This document shows positions 42,076 to 50,983 of a stretch of 64,000 bases of DNA, in pieces (position 1 is the stretch's first letter; every line of letters begins with the position of its first letter). The stretch spans positions 1,116,001 through 1,180,000 of the forward strand of contig NZ_FPJG01000006.1 of assembly GCF_900119165.1 (NCBI RefSeq). Direction: 5' to 3'. The notes under the pieces were generated by a model that searched no databases, was not told the DNA's origin, and worked only from the letters and a program-made list of their open reading frames with translations. A program made the translations under genes and the position numbers. This stretch comes from Amycolatopsis australiensis (GTDB lineage Bacteria > Actinomycetota > Actinomycetes > Mycobacteriales > Pseudonocardiaceae).

Positions 42076-42701
42076 GGGGCCCCCACGGCGCCGTGCAGGA
42101 AGACGTCGACCACCTGGCGCGTGGTGGGCGCGTCGACGTCCGGCGCGAGCCGCCGGCCGCCGAACAGCAGCGTCAGGAACAGCGACGCCAGCTGCTCGGG
42201 CGGCAGCCGCAGGCGGTCCTTGTCCGGGACGAACAGCTCCTCGATCGCCCCGCGCATGGCGGCCATCGACTCGCGGCGCCCGCCCTTCCAGGTGCCGCGC
42301 TGGTCCTTGAGCCGTTGCTCGGGGTCGCGGTGCTTGTGCCGCCCGGACGCGTGCAGGGCGCCCATCAGCGCACCCATCCGCTCGAGGTGCGCGCCGAGCG
42401 CTTCGGCGGCCTCGACCAGCCGGTCTTCGAGCGGCTGGTCGACGGGGATTTCGGCGATGGCGTCGAGCACGTGGTCGGGCCGCAACGCCTCGGCGGTACA
42501 GGCGTCGAACAGCTCGTCCTTGTCCTTGAACGCGCGGAAGATGGTGCCCTCGCCGATGCCGGCGGCACGGGCGATCTGGCTGGTCGTGACGTTGGCGCCG
42601 TGTTCCATCAGGAGTGGCAGCACCGCGTGCACGATCATGGCGCGCCGCTGTTCGACGCTCATGCCCGGCGCTCTTCGCCGGGTTTCGGATGCTGGTGTCA
42701 T
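42072..42701 (-). CDS. TetR family regulator of ABC exporter
   Basis: A 209-residue TetR-type repressor. The HTH is at about 18-65 (VTTSQIARAAGIGEGTIFRAFKDKDELFDA), with a helical ligand domain after it. A near-perfect 18-bp palindrome lies 15-32 bp upstream of its start (42716-42733). It is translationally coupled to the exporter gene, the usual layout for drug-responsive pumps. Inducer unknown. Confidence 0.9.
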   Translation of the reverse strand: MTPASETRRRAPGMSVEQRRAMIVHAVLPLLMEHGANVTTSQIARAAGIGEGTIFRAFKDKDELFDACTAEALRPDHVLDAIAEIPVDQPLEDRLVEAAEALGAHLERMGALMGALHASGRHKHRDPEQRLKDQRGTWKGGRRESMAAMRGAIEELFVPDKDRLRLPPEQLASLFLTLLFGGRRLAPDVDAPTTRQVVDVFLHGAVGAP

Positions 42702-42715
42702 GACGTCCAGTGTGC

Positions 42716-42733
42716 GGAGTGAGTGCTCACTCC
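42716..42733 (-). promoter_or_regulatory. TetR operator upstream of the exporter operon
   Basis: GGAGTGAG-TG-CTCACTCC at 42716-42733, 8-bp arms with a 2-bp centre, stands directly upstream of the TetR start at 42701. Size and position fit autorepression. Confidence 0.7.
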
Positions 42734-42746
42734 GTCAAGCGAGTAA

Positions 42747-42778
42747 ACTTGAGGGCCGCCCGGAAGCGGCCCTCAAGT
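42747..42778 (-). terminator. rho-independent terminator after the 2-oxoacid dehydrogenase operon
   Basis: A perfect 13-bp stem, ACTTGAGGGCCGC (42747-42759) with its complement (42766-42778) and a 6-nt loop. On the minus strand it continues into TTTACTC. It ends the operon that starts at 46306. Confidence 0.85.
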
Positions 42779-42784
42779 GGAAAC

Positions 42785-44092
42785 TCAGTACGTCATGGCC
42801 ATGGCCGGGTCGGCCAGCAGGGCGCCGACGTCGGCCAGGAACTCCGAGCCCTGCTGGCCGTCGACCACGCGGTGGTCGAAGCTCAGCGACAGCTGGAGCA
42901 CCTTGCGAACCTTGATTTCGCCGTCCACCACCCACGGCTGGTCCTTGATCGCGCCGAGGCACAGGATCGCGGACTCGCCCGGGTTGATGATCGGCGTGCC
43001 GGTGTCGACGCCGAACACGCCCACGTTCGTGATCGTGATCGTGCCGTTCGCCATGTCCGCCGGGGACGTCTTGCCTTCGCGGGCGGTGTCCGTCAATGCC
43101 GTCAGCGCCTGAGCCAGCTCCTTCAGCGACATCGAGTCGGCGTCACGGACCTTCGGCACGATCAGCCCGCGCGGCGTGGCCGCGGCGATCCCGAGGTGGA
43201 CGTAGTCCTTGTAGACGATCTCCTGCGCTTCCTCGTCCCACACCGCGTTGACGTCCGGAGTGCGCTTCACCGCCAGGCACACGGCCTTCGCCGCGAACGT
43301 CAGCGGCGTGACCTTCACCCCGGCGAACTCGCGTGACTTCTTCAGCTTCTCGCGGAACTCCATCATCGGCGTGACGTCGATGGTCAGGAACTCCGTGACG
43401 TGCGGAGCGGTGTACGCGCTCTGCACCATCGCCGCCGCGGTCGCCTTCCGGACGCCCTTGATCGGCACGCGCCGCTCACGGGTTCCATTGTCCACAGTGG
43501 GTGCGGCGACCGGAGTCCCGTTGGCGGCGCGCTCGACGTCCTCCCGGGTGATCACGCCACCCTCGGCGCTGCCGGCCAGCGCGTGCAGGTCGACGCCGAG
43601 GTCCTTCGCCAGCTTCCGCACCGGCGGCTTCGCCAGCGGGACGTACCCACCACGCGGTGCAGCGGGAGCAGGCGCCGGAGGAGCGGCGACTGCGGCGGCC
43701 GGAGCGGGAGCAGCGCCCTTGCGGGCCCGCCGTTGCGTGACCACGGTCTTGGAGCCGTAGCCGACCAGCGGCTTCATCTCCTCTTCCTCCGCCGGAGCAG
43801 CGGCGGCGGGAGCGGCGGGCGCGGGAGCCGGAGCCGCGGCGCCGTCGGGGTCGACGTCGATGGTGAGGATCGGCGTGCCGACCTCCACCGTCTGCCCCGG
43901 CTCGACGTGCAGCTCCGTGACCACCCCGGCCCACGGGATCGGCAGCTCGACGGCCGCCTTCGCGGTCTCGATCTCGACCACGATCTGGTTGACCGTCACC
44001 TTGTCACCCGGCTTCACGTGCCAGGTGAGGATGTCGGCTTCGGTCAGCCCCTCGGCCGTGTCGGCCAGGGGGAACTGTTTGTACGTAGGCAT
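42785..44092 (-). CDS. bkdC: 2-oxoacid dehydrogenase E2 (branched-chain dihydrolipoyl acyltransferase)
   Basis: A 435-residue E2 core enzyme that transfers acyl groups from lipoamide to CoA. The lipoyl domain is at 1-75 with the modified Lys about 45 (ETAKAAVE). A Pro/Ala-rich linker follows (about 85-130), then an E3-binding domain (PPVRKLAKDLGVDLHALAG, about 160-195), and a catalytic domain ending with SFDHRVVDGQQGSEFL (His about 407). It follows E1 beta after 16 bp. Branched-chain specificity is inferred from the separate E1 alpha/beta genes and the single lipoyl domain. Confidence 0.88.
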   Translation of the reverse strand: MPTYKQFPLADTAEGLTEADILTWHVKPGDKVTVNQIVVEIETAKAAVELPIPWAGVVTELHVEPGQTVEVGTPILTIDVDPDGAAAPAPAPAAPAAAAPAEEEEMKPLVGYGSKTVVTQRRARKGAAPAPAAAVAAPPAPAPAAPRGGYVPLAKPPVRKLAKDLGVDLHALAGSAEGGVITREDVERAANGTPVAAPTVDNGTRERRVPIKGVRKATAAAMVQSAYTAPHVTEFLTIDVTPMMEFREKLKKSREFAGVKVTPLTFAAKAVCLAVKRTPDVNAVWDEEAQEIVYKDYVHLGIAAATPRGLIVPKVRDADSMSLKELAQALTALTDTAREGKTSPADMANGTITITNVGVFGVDTGTPIINPGESAILCLGAIKDQPWVVDGEIKVRKVLQLSLSFDHRVVDGQQGSEFLADVGALLADPAMAMTY

Positions 44093-44108
44093 TGCGCGGA
44101 GATCCCCC

Positions 44109-45101
44109 TTACCAGGCGAGCGAGCGGTCGACGGCGTGCAGTACCCGGTCGAGGTCGGGGAGGTAGTGCTCCTCGAGCTTGGCCGGCGGGTACGGCGTGT
44201 CGAACCCGGTCACCCGGAGGACGGGCGCCTCCAGCGAGTAGAAGCACTCCTGCTGGACGCGCGCGGCGATCTCCGACGTCAGCGACGACTCGGACGGCGC
44301 CTCCGACAGCGCGATCAGCCGTCCCGTCTTGCGCACCGACTCGAACACCGGGCCCAAGTCCAGCGGCGAAAGCGTGCGCAGGTCGATGACCTCGAGCGAG
44401 TGGCCTTCGCCCTCGCCCGCGGCGGCCGCGTCGAGGGCCACCTTCACCGACGGGCCGTACGCGACGATCGTCGCGGTCGTGCCTTCGCGGACCACCTGCG
44501 AGGAGAACACCTGCGCCGGCGTGCCGGCCACGTCGATCTCCGCGCGCAGCGCCCCCGAGTGGTACAGCCGCTTCGGCTCGAAGAACAGGACCGGGTCGTC
44601 CGACTTGATCGCCTGCTGAATGCCCCAGTAGGCGTCGACGGCGTTCGAAATGGACACGACCTTGAGGCCGGGGATGTGCGCGAACAGCGATTCCGGCGAC
44701 TCCGAGTGGTGCTCGACCGCGCCGATCCCGCCGCCGAACGGCACCCGGATCACGACCGGCATCTTGATCTTGCCCTGCGTCCGGTAGTGCAGCTTCGCCA
44801 GCTGCGAGGAGATCTGGTCGAAGCCAGGGAAGATGAAGCCCTCGAACTGGATCTCGCACACCGGCCGGAACCCGCGCACGGCCAGGCCGACCGCGGTGCC
44901 GATGATGCCCGACTCCGCCAGCGGCGTGTCCAGCACGCGCTGCTCGCCGAAGTCCTTCTGCAGGCCGTCGGTGATCCGGAAGACGCCGCCGAGCTTGCCG
45001 ACGTCCTCACCCATGATCAGGACCTTGGGGTCCTCTTCCATCGCCCGGCGCAGGCCGAGGTTGAGCGCCTTGCCGATGGTGAGTTTCTGGAGGTCGCTCA
45101 T
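44109..45101 (-). CDS. bkdB: 2-oxoacid dehydrogenase E1 component, beta subunit
   Basis: A 330-residue E1 beta subunit: LTIGKALNLGLRRAMEEDPKVLIMGEDVG at the N-terminus, DTPLAESGIIGTAVGLA, VVIRVPFGGGIGAVEHHSES, and the C-terminal VLRVTGFDTPYPPAKLEEHYLPD. Together with E1 alpha it decarboxylates the 2-oxoacid using thiamine diphosphate. Its start shares one base with the E1 alpha stop. The product supplies branched acyl-CoA primers for iso/anteiso fatty acids, which is family knowledge. Confidence 0.92.
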   Translation of the reverse strand: MSDLQKLTIGKALNLGLRRAMEEDPKVLIMGEDVGKLGGVFRITDGLQKDFGEQRVLDTPLAESGIIGTAVGLAVRGFRPVCEIQFEGFIFPGFDQISSQLAKLHYRTQGKIKMPVVIRVPFGGGIGAVEHHSESPESLFAHIPGLKVVSISNAVDAYWGIQQAIKSDDPVLFFEPKRLYHSGALRAEIDVAGTPAQVFSSQVVREGTTATIVAYGPSVKVALDAAAAGEGEGHSLEVIDLRTLSPLDLGPVFESVRKTGRLIALSEAPSESSLTSEIAARVQQECFYSLEAPVLRVTGFDTPYPPAKLEEHYLPDLDRVLHAVDRSLAW

Positions 45102-46306
45102 CAGTGCTCACCCGCCGATACGAAGCCGTCGAGGTAGGACAGGAACTCTTCGCGCTGCGCCTCGAGCACCGGGTTGCCCTCGGCGTAGACGTTGCTGAAG
45201 ATCCTCTCGGGCGGCGGCTCCGGCATGTTGAACGTGTACTCGCGCAGGTCCGCGGCGAAGCTGTCGGCTTCGGCCTGGACGCTGTCGAAGAACGCCTGGT
45301 CGGCGTGACCATTGCGGGCCAGGTAGGCCCGGACGCGCTCGATCGGGTCCTTGAGCTTCCACTCCTCCAGCTCGTCGGAGAGCCGGTAGCGGGTGGGGTC
45401 GTCGGTGGTCGTGTGCGCGTCCATCCGGTAGGTGAACGCCTCGATCAGGACCGGGCCGTTGCCGTGGCGGCACTCGTCGAGCGCCCAGCGCGACACCGCC
45501 AGGCAGGCCAGGACGTCGTTGCCGTCGACGCGGATGCCGGGGAAGCCGTAGCCGCGGGCGCGCTGGTACAGCGGCAGGCGCGACTGGCGCTCGGTCGGCT
45601 CGGAGATCGCCCACTGGTTGTTCTGGCAGAAGAACACCAGCGGCGCGTCGTAGACGGCGGCCCAGACGAATCCTTCGTGGACGTCACCCTGCGAGGTCGC
45701 GCCGTCTCCGAAGTAGACGATGGTCGCTTCACCGTCGTCGTCGCCGACCTTGCCCTCGAATTTCTGGCCCATCGCGTAGCCGGCGGCGTTGAGCACCTGG
45801 TTGCCGATCACGATGGTGTACGGGTGGAAGCCGTGGCGCTGGTAGTCCCAGCCGCTGTGGTCGGTGCACCGGAAGATGCCCAGCAGGTCCTTCATGTCAA
45901 CTCCGCGCGCGTACGCGACGCCGTGCTCGCGGTAGCTGGGGAACGCCATGTCGTTCGGCTTGAGCGCGCGGCCGGAGCCGATCTGCGCGGCCTCCTGGCC
46001 GAGCAGCGGGACCCAGATGCCCAGCTGACCCTGGCGCTGCATGGCGTTCGCTTCGCGGTCGGCCCGCCGCACCAGCACCATGTCGCGGTACAGGCCGCGC
46101 AGGGCTTCGGCGTCGATGTCCTCGACGTACTTGTCGAACTGGGGCGAGGGGACCCGTTCGCCTTCGGGGGTGAGCAGCTGAGTCAGCTCAGCGCCACCTT
46201 CGCTGGTTGCTCGCAATCCGGCGATCACCTGTTCGGGGGAGGGCTGGGCCGCGACCGCGGCCGGGCCGTCTCCAGGCTCCGGGTGCGTCCACTGTTCGGA
46301 CGGCAT
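45101..46306 (-). CDS. bkdA: 2-oxoacid dehydrogenase E1 component, alpha subunit
   Basis: A 401-residue E1 alpha subunit. The thiamine diphosphate motif is at about 210-240 (YFGDGATSQGDVHEGFVWAAVY ... QNNQWAIS, shown in part), and the phosphorylation-loop-like YRMDAHTTTDDPTRYR segment matches branched-chain enzymes. ATG 46306 is chosen because AAGGAG stands 10 nt upstream; the longer frame to 46444 is not supported. First gene of the E1 alpha, E1 beta, E2 operon. No E3 gene is present, so lipoamide dehydrogenase must be encoded elsewhere. Confidence 0.92.
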   Translation of the reverse strand: MPSEQWTHPEPGDGPAAVAAQPSPEQVIAGLRATSEGGAELTQLLTPEGERVPSPQFDKYVEDIDAEALRGLYRDMVLVRRADREANAMQRQGQLGIWVPLLGQEAAQIGSGRALKPNDMAFPSYREHGVAYARGVDMKDLLGIFRCTDHSGWDYQRHGFHPYTIVIGNQVLNAAGYAMGQKFEGKVGDDDGEATIVYFGDGATSQGDVHEGFVWAAVYDAPLVFFCQNNQWAISEPTERQSRLPLYQRARGYGFPGIRVDGNDVLACLAVSRWALDECRHGNGPVLIEAFTYRMDAHTTTDDPTRYRLSDELEEWKLKDPIERVRAYLARNGHADQAFFDSVQAEADSFAADLREYTFNMPEPPPERIFSNVYAEGNPVLEAQREEFLSYLDGFVSAGEH

Positions 46307-46666
46307 GCGCTGTACTCCTTGGTGTCGGTGCCTCTGGCGGCCGCTTGTGGCGACCACAGCGACTGCACCGGCGGGGACCAGCGCATCGGGTCCGAAGCGC
46401 TCGGTCACCGTCGGCGTTGACGGTTCACGCCGACATCCTGGCACGAAGGTCCGCGTCTTGGTGAGTCACGGATGCTGATTTGTTGCTGAGAAATGGGGCC
46501 TGAACAGGGAAAACGCTTGGAAGCCCTAGCATCGGACCTACGAGAGTAGGGCTTCGGTCCGAGCGCTCACCAGGCGTGGCCGCGCGCACGCGGCCACGCG
46601 TGCGCGTGATTACCCGGGCGGGCGGCGCCGTTGTGACGTGCCGCACGCCGGGACGTGCGTGGCACG
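46307..46666. promoter_or_regulatory. divergent intergenic region with two hairpins
   Basis: This 360-bp gap between the bkd operon and the M20 peptidase gene should hold both promoters. It contains two perfect inverted repeats: GAAGCCCTA/TAGGGCTTC (46520-46528 and 46547-46555) and CGTGGCCGCG-CGCA-CGCGGCCACG (46575-46598). Neither has a T-run, so they are more likely operators or leader structures than terminators. No ORF is convincing. Confidence 0.4.
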
Positions 46667-48094
46667 ATGGGCCTCGTGGAGCAGAAATCCGTTCGTGAAT
46701 CCGTCGTGTCGTCGTGGACCGACGACGTCGTCCCGAGCCTGTCCGGACTGGTGGCGATCCCGGCCCTGTCCCCGGCCTTCGACGCCGGCTGGGCGGACAC
46801 CGGGCACCTCGCCGCCGCCGTCGAGCACGTCCGCGCGTGGATCGCCGGGCGTGACCTGCCCGGCGCGACGCTCGAAGCCGTCCAGCTCGAGGGCCGCACT
46901 CCCCTGCTGCTCGTCGACGTCCCGGCGACCCCGGGCGCGGCGGACAAGGGCACCGTCCTGATGTACGGCCACCTCGACAAGCAGCCCCCGGTCGGCGGCT
47001 GGTCCGAGGGGCTCGGCCCGTGGACGCCGGTGATCCGCGACGGCAGGCTGTACGGCCGCGGGTCGGTCGACGACGGCTACTCCGGCTACGCGGCGACGAC
47101 GGCGATCGAGGCCGTCCACGCGGCCGGCGGCGAGCACGCCCGCATCGTGCTGCTCCTGGAGACCGGCGAGGAGTCCGGCAGCCCGGACCTGCCCGCCTAC
47201 GTCGAGCACCTGGCCGACCGCATCGGCGAGGTGTCGCTGGTGGTCTGCCTCGACGCCGGCGGCAGCGACTACGAGCGGTTGTGGCTGGTCACGAGCCTGC
47301 GCGGGATGCTGCACCTCGACGTCACCGTGCAGCTGCTGGGCTCGGCGCAGCACTCCGGCGTGGCTTCCGGCGTCGTCGCCAGCTCGTTCCGGATCCTGCG
47401 GCACCTGCTCGAGCGGATCGAGGACAGCGCGACCGGCGAACTGCTGCTCGACGAGCTCAAGGTCGACGTCCCGGCGAACCGGCTCGCGGAGCTCAAGGCC
47501 GTCGCGCAGGACTTCCCCGACGCGCTGGTGACGGCGTTCCCGCTGGTCGAAGGCGGCCGCGTGATCACCGAGGACGCGCTGGAGCTGGCGCTCAACAACA
47601 CGTGGCGCCCGACGCTGTCGGTGATCGGCGCCGACGGCTTCCCGAAGCCCGCCGACGCCGGCAACGTCCTGCGCCAGAGCACCACGCTGACGCTGAGCTT
47701 CCGGCTGCCGCCGACGGCCGACGCCGAGAAGGCGCTCGAAGCCGTGAAGCAGGCGCTGACCACGGACGTTCCGTACGGCGCGAAGGTCACGCTCGGCTCG
47801 CCGCAGGCGGAGAACGGCTGGAACGCGCCGACGGAGTCGCCGTGGCTGACCGCGGCGCTGCGCCGGGTCAGCGACGAGGTGTTCGGCCGCCCGCACCGCG
47901 CGACCGGCATGGGTGGGTCGATCCCGTTCATGGGCCTGCTGTCGCGGAAGTACCCCGAAGCGCAGTTCCTGGTCACCGGCGCCTGCGGGGCCGACTCGAA
48001 CATCCACGTGCCGGACGAGTGGCTGCACCTGGACTACGCGCAGCAGGTCACGGAGGCCGTCGCGCACATCCTGGACGCCCACGCCCGCGGCTGA
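46667..48094 (+). CDS. M20 family metallopeptidase (dipeptidase-like)
   Basis: A 475-residue zinc-dependent M20 peptidase. The first metal ligand is in MYGHLDKQP, the bridging Asp in YGRGSVDDGYSG, the catalytic Glu pair in LLLETGEESGSPD, and later ligands in VCLDAGG and near the C-terminus (DSNIHVPDEW). A dimerisation domain (about 200-320) interrupts the catalytic domain. It probably hydrolyses dipeptides in the cytoplasm. ATG 46667 is used; GTG 46655 and GTG 46676 are in frame. Confidence 0.88.
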   Translation: MGLVEQKSVRESVVSSWTDDVVPSLSGLVAIPALSPAFDAGWADTGHLAAAVEHVRAWIAGRDLPGATLEAVQLEGRTPLLLVDVPATPGAADKGTVLMYGHLDKQPPVGGWSEGLGPWTPVIRDGRLYGRGSVDDGYSGYAATTAIEAVHAAGGEHARIVLLLETGEESGSPDLPAYVEHLADRIGEVSLVVCLDAGGSDYERLWLVTSLRGMLHLDVTVQLLGSAQHSGVASGVVASSFRILRHLLERIEDSATGELLLDELKVDVPANRLAELKAVAQDFPDALVTAFPLVEGGRVITEDALELALNNTWRPTLSVIGADGFPKPADAGNVLRQSTTLTLSFRLPPTADAEKALEAVKQALTTDVPYGAKVTLGSPQAENGWNAPTESPWLTAALRRVSDEVFGRPHRATGMGGSIPFMGLLSRKYPEAQFLVTGACGADSNIHVPDEWLHLDYAQQVTEAVAHILDAHARG

Positions 48095-48100
48095 TCGCCC

Positions 48101-48135
48101 GCCGGGTGGCGCACCGGCCCGGTGCGCCACCCGGC
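48101..48135 (+). terminator. U-less hairpin terminator after M20 gene
   Basis: A perfect 16-bp stem (48101-48116 with 48120-48135, 3-nt loop) 6 bp after the M20 stop, without a T-run. Such I-shaped terminators are common in actinobacteria. Confidence 0.6.
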
Positions 48136-48266
48136 GACGCCGGCCGGGCTCCGGACAGCGTCGACGGGGTGTGAAACGTCGCCGTAACTAGACAGTGCTG
48201 GGCTTTGGTATGGATGAGTGGCAATATGCGTGCTCTCAGAACCTGAGAACTACGAGGAGTGACGAC

Positions 48267-49202
48267 GTGGCCCGAGCAACCCAACTCAAGGCGCTTGCCC
48301 TGCTGCCTGCGTTTGCCCTGGTCGGCCTGACCGTGGCCTGTGGCGCGGGGGGAAGCGGCGCGGGCGGCGTCACCGGGAGCAACTCCGCGGCTCCCGGCGC
48401 CGGATCGGGTGACGTGGGCACGGTCGCGAAGGACGACGCGCTCGCCGCGCTGGTGCCCGCCGACGTGAAGGCCGACGGCAAGATCCTGGTCGGCCAGGAC
48501 CAGAGCTACCCGCCCAACGAGTTCCAGGACGGCGGCAAGGCCACCGGCTTCGACGTCGACCTCGGCACCGCGGTCGGCCAGGTGCTCGGCGTGCAGATGG
48601 AGTTCCAGAACTCCTCGTTCGACGGCATCATCCCGGGCATCGACGCCAAGAAGTACGAAATGGGCATTTCGTCCTTCAGTATCAACGCCGACCGGCTCAA
48701 GTCGGTCGACATGATCTCCTACTACAGCGCGGGCACCTCGCTGGCCGTGCTGAAGGGCAACCCCGACGGCCTCAAGGTCGACGACCTGTGCGGCAAGAAG
48801 ATCGCCGTCCAGAAGGGCACCACGCAGGTCGAGGACCTCGACAAGAAGAACGCCGCCTGCACCGGCGCCGGCAAGCCCGCCATCGAGGTCACCCAGCTGC
48901 AGGCCCAGACCGACGTCAACCTGGCCCTCACCGCCAAGCGCGTGCAGGGCGAGCTGGCCGACTCCCCGGTCATCGACTACGCGGTCAAGCAGACCAACGG
49001 CCAGCTCGAGTCGGTCGGCGCGCCGTACGACACGGCGCCGTACGGCATCGTGCTGCCGAAGAACAGCGGGGACTACGCCAAGGCCGTCCAGGGCGCGATC
49101 CAGAAGCTGATCGACAGCGGCGCGTACAAGAAGATCCTGGACAAGTGGGGTCTGAACGCCGTGGGCGCGGTCACCAAGTCGGAGATCAACCCGGCCTCCT
49201 GA
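48267..49202 (+). CDS. ABC transporter solute-binding lipoprotein, amino-acid (glutamate) type
   Basis: A 311-residue lipoprotein. Its signal peptide ends in the lipobox LTVAC (Cys about 25), followed by a Gly/Ser linker and an SBP_bac_3 domain ([30 protein letters not shown], shown in part; [31 protein letters not shown]). It captures a polar amino acid outside the membrane and delivers it to the next two gene products. GTG 48267 has GAGGAG 8-13 nt upstream; the longer frame is rejected because it would hide the signal peptide. Confidence 0.88.
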   Translation: MARATQLKALALLPAFALVGLTVACGAGGSGAGGVTGSNSAAPGAGSGDVGTVAKDDALAALVPADVKADGKILVGQDQSYPPNEFQDGGKATGFDVDLGTAVGQVLGVQMEFQNSSFDGIIPGIDAKKYEMGISSFSINADRLKSVDMISYYSAGTSLAVLKGNPDGLKVDDLCGKKIAVQKGTTQVEDLDKKNAACTGAGKPAIEVTQLQAQTDVNLALTAKRVQGELADSPVIDYAVKQTNGQLESVGAPYDTAPYGIVLPKNSGDYAKAVQGAIQKLIDSGAYKKILDKWGLNAVGAVTKSEINPAS

Positions 49203-49225
49203 GGCCGCCGAGTTAGGACTGGTTC

Positions 49226-50158
49226 GTGAGTTCCTCCGAAGCGCCTCCAGCCGAGGCGCCGGCCGAAGCCGAGCCCATCAAGGCCGTCCCGGTGCGCCAC
49301 TACGGGCGCTGGGTGGCCGGGGTGGTCATCCTCTTCCTCGCCTTCATCGTCCTGCGCAGCGTGATCACGAACGACGCACTGCAGTGGCCGGTCGTCGGCG
49401 ACTACCTGTTCGACGACCGGGTTCTGCGCGGCCTGCAGAACACCCTGATCCTGACCGTGATTTCGATGCTCATCGGGATCGTCGGCGGGATCCTGCTGGC
49501 CGTGATGCGGCTGTCGCCCAACCCGTTGACCTCGGGTGCGGCCGGCATCTACATCTGGCTGTTCCGCGGCACGCCGCTGATCACGCAGCTGGTGATCTGG
49601 AACTTCCTGGCGCTGGCCTACCCGCGCCTCGGCCTGGGCATCCCGTTCGGGCCGGAGTTCGTCAGCTGGGACACCAACCAGCTGATCACGCAGTTCAGCG
49701 CGTCGCTGCTCGGTCTCGGCCTCAACGAAGCCGCGTACATGGCCGAGATCGTGCGCGGCGGCATCCAGTCGGTCGACTCCGGCCAGCTGGAAGCGGCGAG
49801 CGCGCTCGGCATGAGCCGGACGAAGACCCTGCGGCGGATCATCCTGCCGCAGGCGATGCGGGTGATCATCCCGCCGACCGGCAACGAGACGATCTCCATG
49901 CTGAAGACGACGTCGCTGGTCGTGGCCATCGGGTACTACGAGCTGATGGTCGCGGCGCAGACCATCTACTCGCAGAACTACAAGACGGTCCCGCTGCTCA
50001 TCGTGGCGGCCGCCTGGTACCTGTTCATGACGTCGGTGCTGACGCTGGTGCAGATCCAGATCGAAAAGCGCTTCGCACGCGGGACCTCGCGGAACGCGGT
50101 CCAGCGCCAGGGCTGGGCGGCGCGGATGTTCAGCCGGGGTGGAGGGAACGTCACATGA
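49226..50158 (+). CDS. amino-acid ABC transporter permease (HisM/GluC-like)
   Basis: A 310-residue permease with an N-terminal helix (about 31-48) and the core BPD_transp domain, whose EAA loop lies in [28 protein letters not shown] (shown across the motif). The first region ends in [16 protein letters not shown] single permease gene implies a homodimer. The stop overlaps the ATPase start by 4 bp. Confidence 0.9.
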   Translation: MSSSEAPPAEAPAEAEPIKAVPVRHYGRWVAGVVILFLAFIVLRSVITNDALQWPVVGDYLFDDRVLRGLQNTLILTVISMLIGIVGGILLAVMRLSPNPLTSGAAGIYIWLFRGTPLITQLVIWNFLALAYPRLGLGIPFGPEFVSWDTNQLITQFSASLLGLGLNEAAYMAEIVRGGIQSVDSGQLEAASALGMSRTKTLRRIILPQAMRVIIPPTGNETISMLKTTSLVVAIGYYELMVAAQTIYSQNYKTVPLLIVAAAWYLFMTSVLTLVQIQIEKRFARGTSRNAVQRQGWAARMFSRGGGNVT

Positions 50159-50928
50159 CCCCCGTGGTGTCCGCGCAGCGGATCTGGAAGAGCTTCGGCA
50201 ACCTCGACGTCCTCAAGGGCATCGACCTCGAGGTGCACGAGCGCGAGGTGCTCTGCCTGATCGGGCCGTCCGGCTCGGGCAAGTCGACGCTGCTTCGCTG
50301 CATCAACCACCTCGAGAAGATCGACGCCGGGCGGCTCTACGTCGACGGTGTGCTCGTCGGCTACAAGCAGCATGGCGACAAGCTGCACGAGCTGCGCGAG
50401 AAGGAGGTCGCGTTCCAGCGCAAGGACATCGGCATGGTGTTCCAGCGCTTCAACCTCTTCCCGCACATGACGGCGCTCGAAAACATCATGGAGGCGCCGA
50501 TCCAGGTCCGGCGCGAGCCGAAGGCCCAGGTCCGGCAGCGGGCATTGGAGCTGCTGGAGCGCGTCGGGCTCGCCGACAAGGCGAAGAACTACCCCGCGCA
50601 GCTGTCCGGCGGGCAGCAGCAGCGCGTCGCCATCGCGCGAGCGCTGGCGATGCAGCCGAAGCTGATGCTGTTCGACGAGCCGACGTCCGCGCTGGACCCG
50701 GAGCTCGTCGGCGACGTCCTCGGCGTGATGAAGCAGCTGGCCAAGGACGGCATGACCATGGTCGTCGTCACGCACGAGATGCAGTTCGCGCGCGAGGTGG
50801 CGGACAAGGTCCTGTTCATGGACGGCGGGGTCGTCGTCGAAGAGGGCCCGCCCGACCAGGTCATCGGGAACCCGCGGGAGGAGCGGACGAAGTCGTTCCT
50901 CGCCCGGGTGCTGAACCCGAACGCGTGA
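50155..50928 (+). CDS. amino-acid ABC transporter ATP-binding protein (GluA/GlnQ-like)
   Basis: A 257-residue polar-amino-acid ABC ATPase: Walker [10 protein letters not shown] (near 39-47), Q-loop [19 protein letters not shown], signature LSGGQQQRV, Walker [13 protein letters not shown] and switch His in [10 protein letters not shown]. It has the short insert [18 protein letters not shown] before the Q-loop. It energises the importer formed with the two preceding genes. Confidence 0.93.
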   Translation: MTPVVSAQRIWKSFGNLDVLKGIDLEVHEREVLCLIGPSGSGKSTLLRCINHLEKIDAGRLYVDGVLVGYKQHGDKLHELREKEVAFQRKDIGMVFQRFNLFPHMTALENIMEAPIQVRREPKAQVRQRALELLERVGLADKAKNYPAQLSGGQQQRVAIARALAMQPKLMLFDEPTSALDPELVGDVLGVMKQLAKDGMTMVVVTHEMQFAREVADKVLFMDGGVVVEEGPPDQVIGNPREERTKSFLARVLNPNA

Positions 50929-50983
50929 CGGAAACCGTCCGGATTCGCTACTTTGAAGGCGGGTGAGGGAGGGGGGCGGCGTT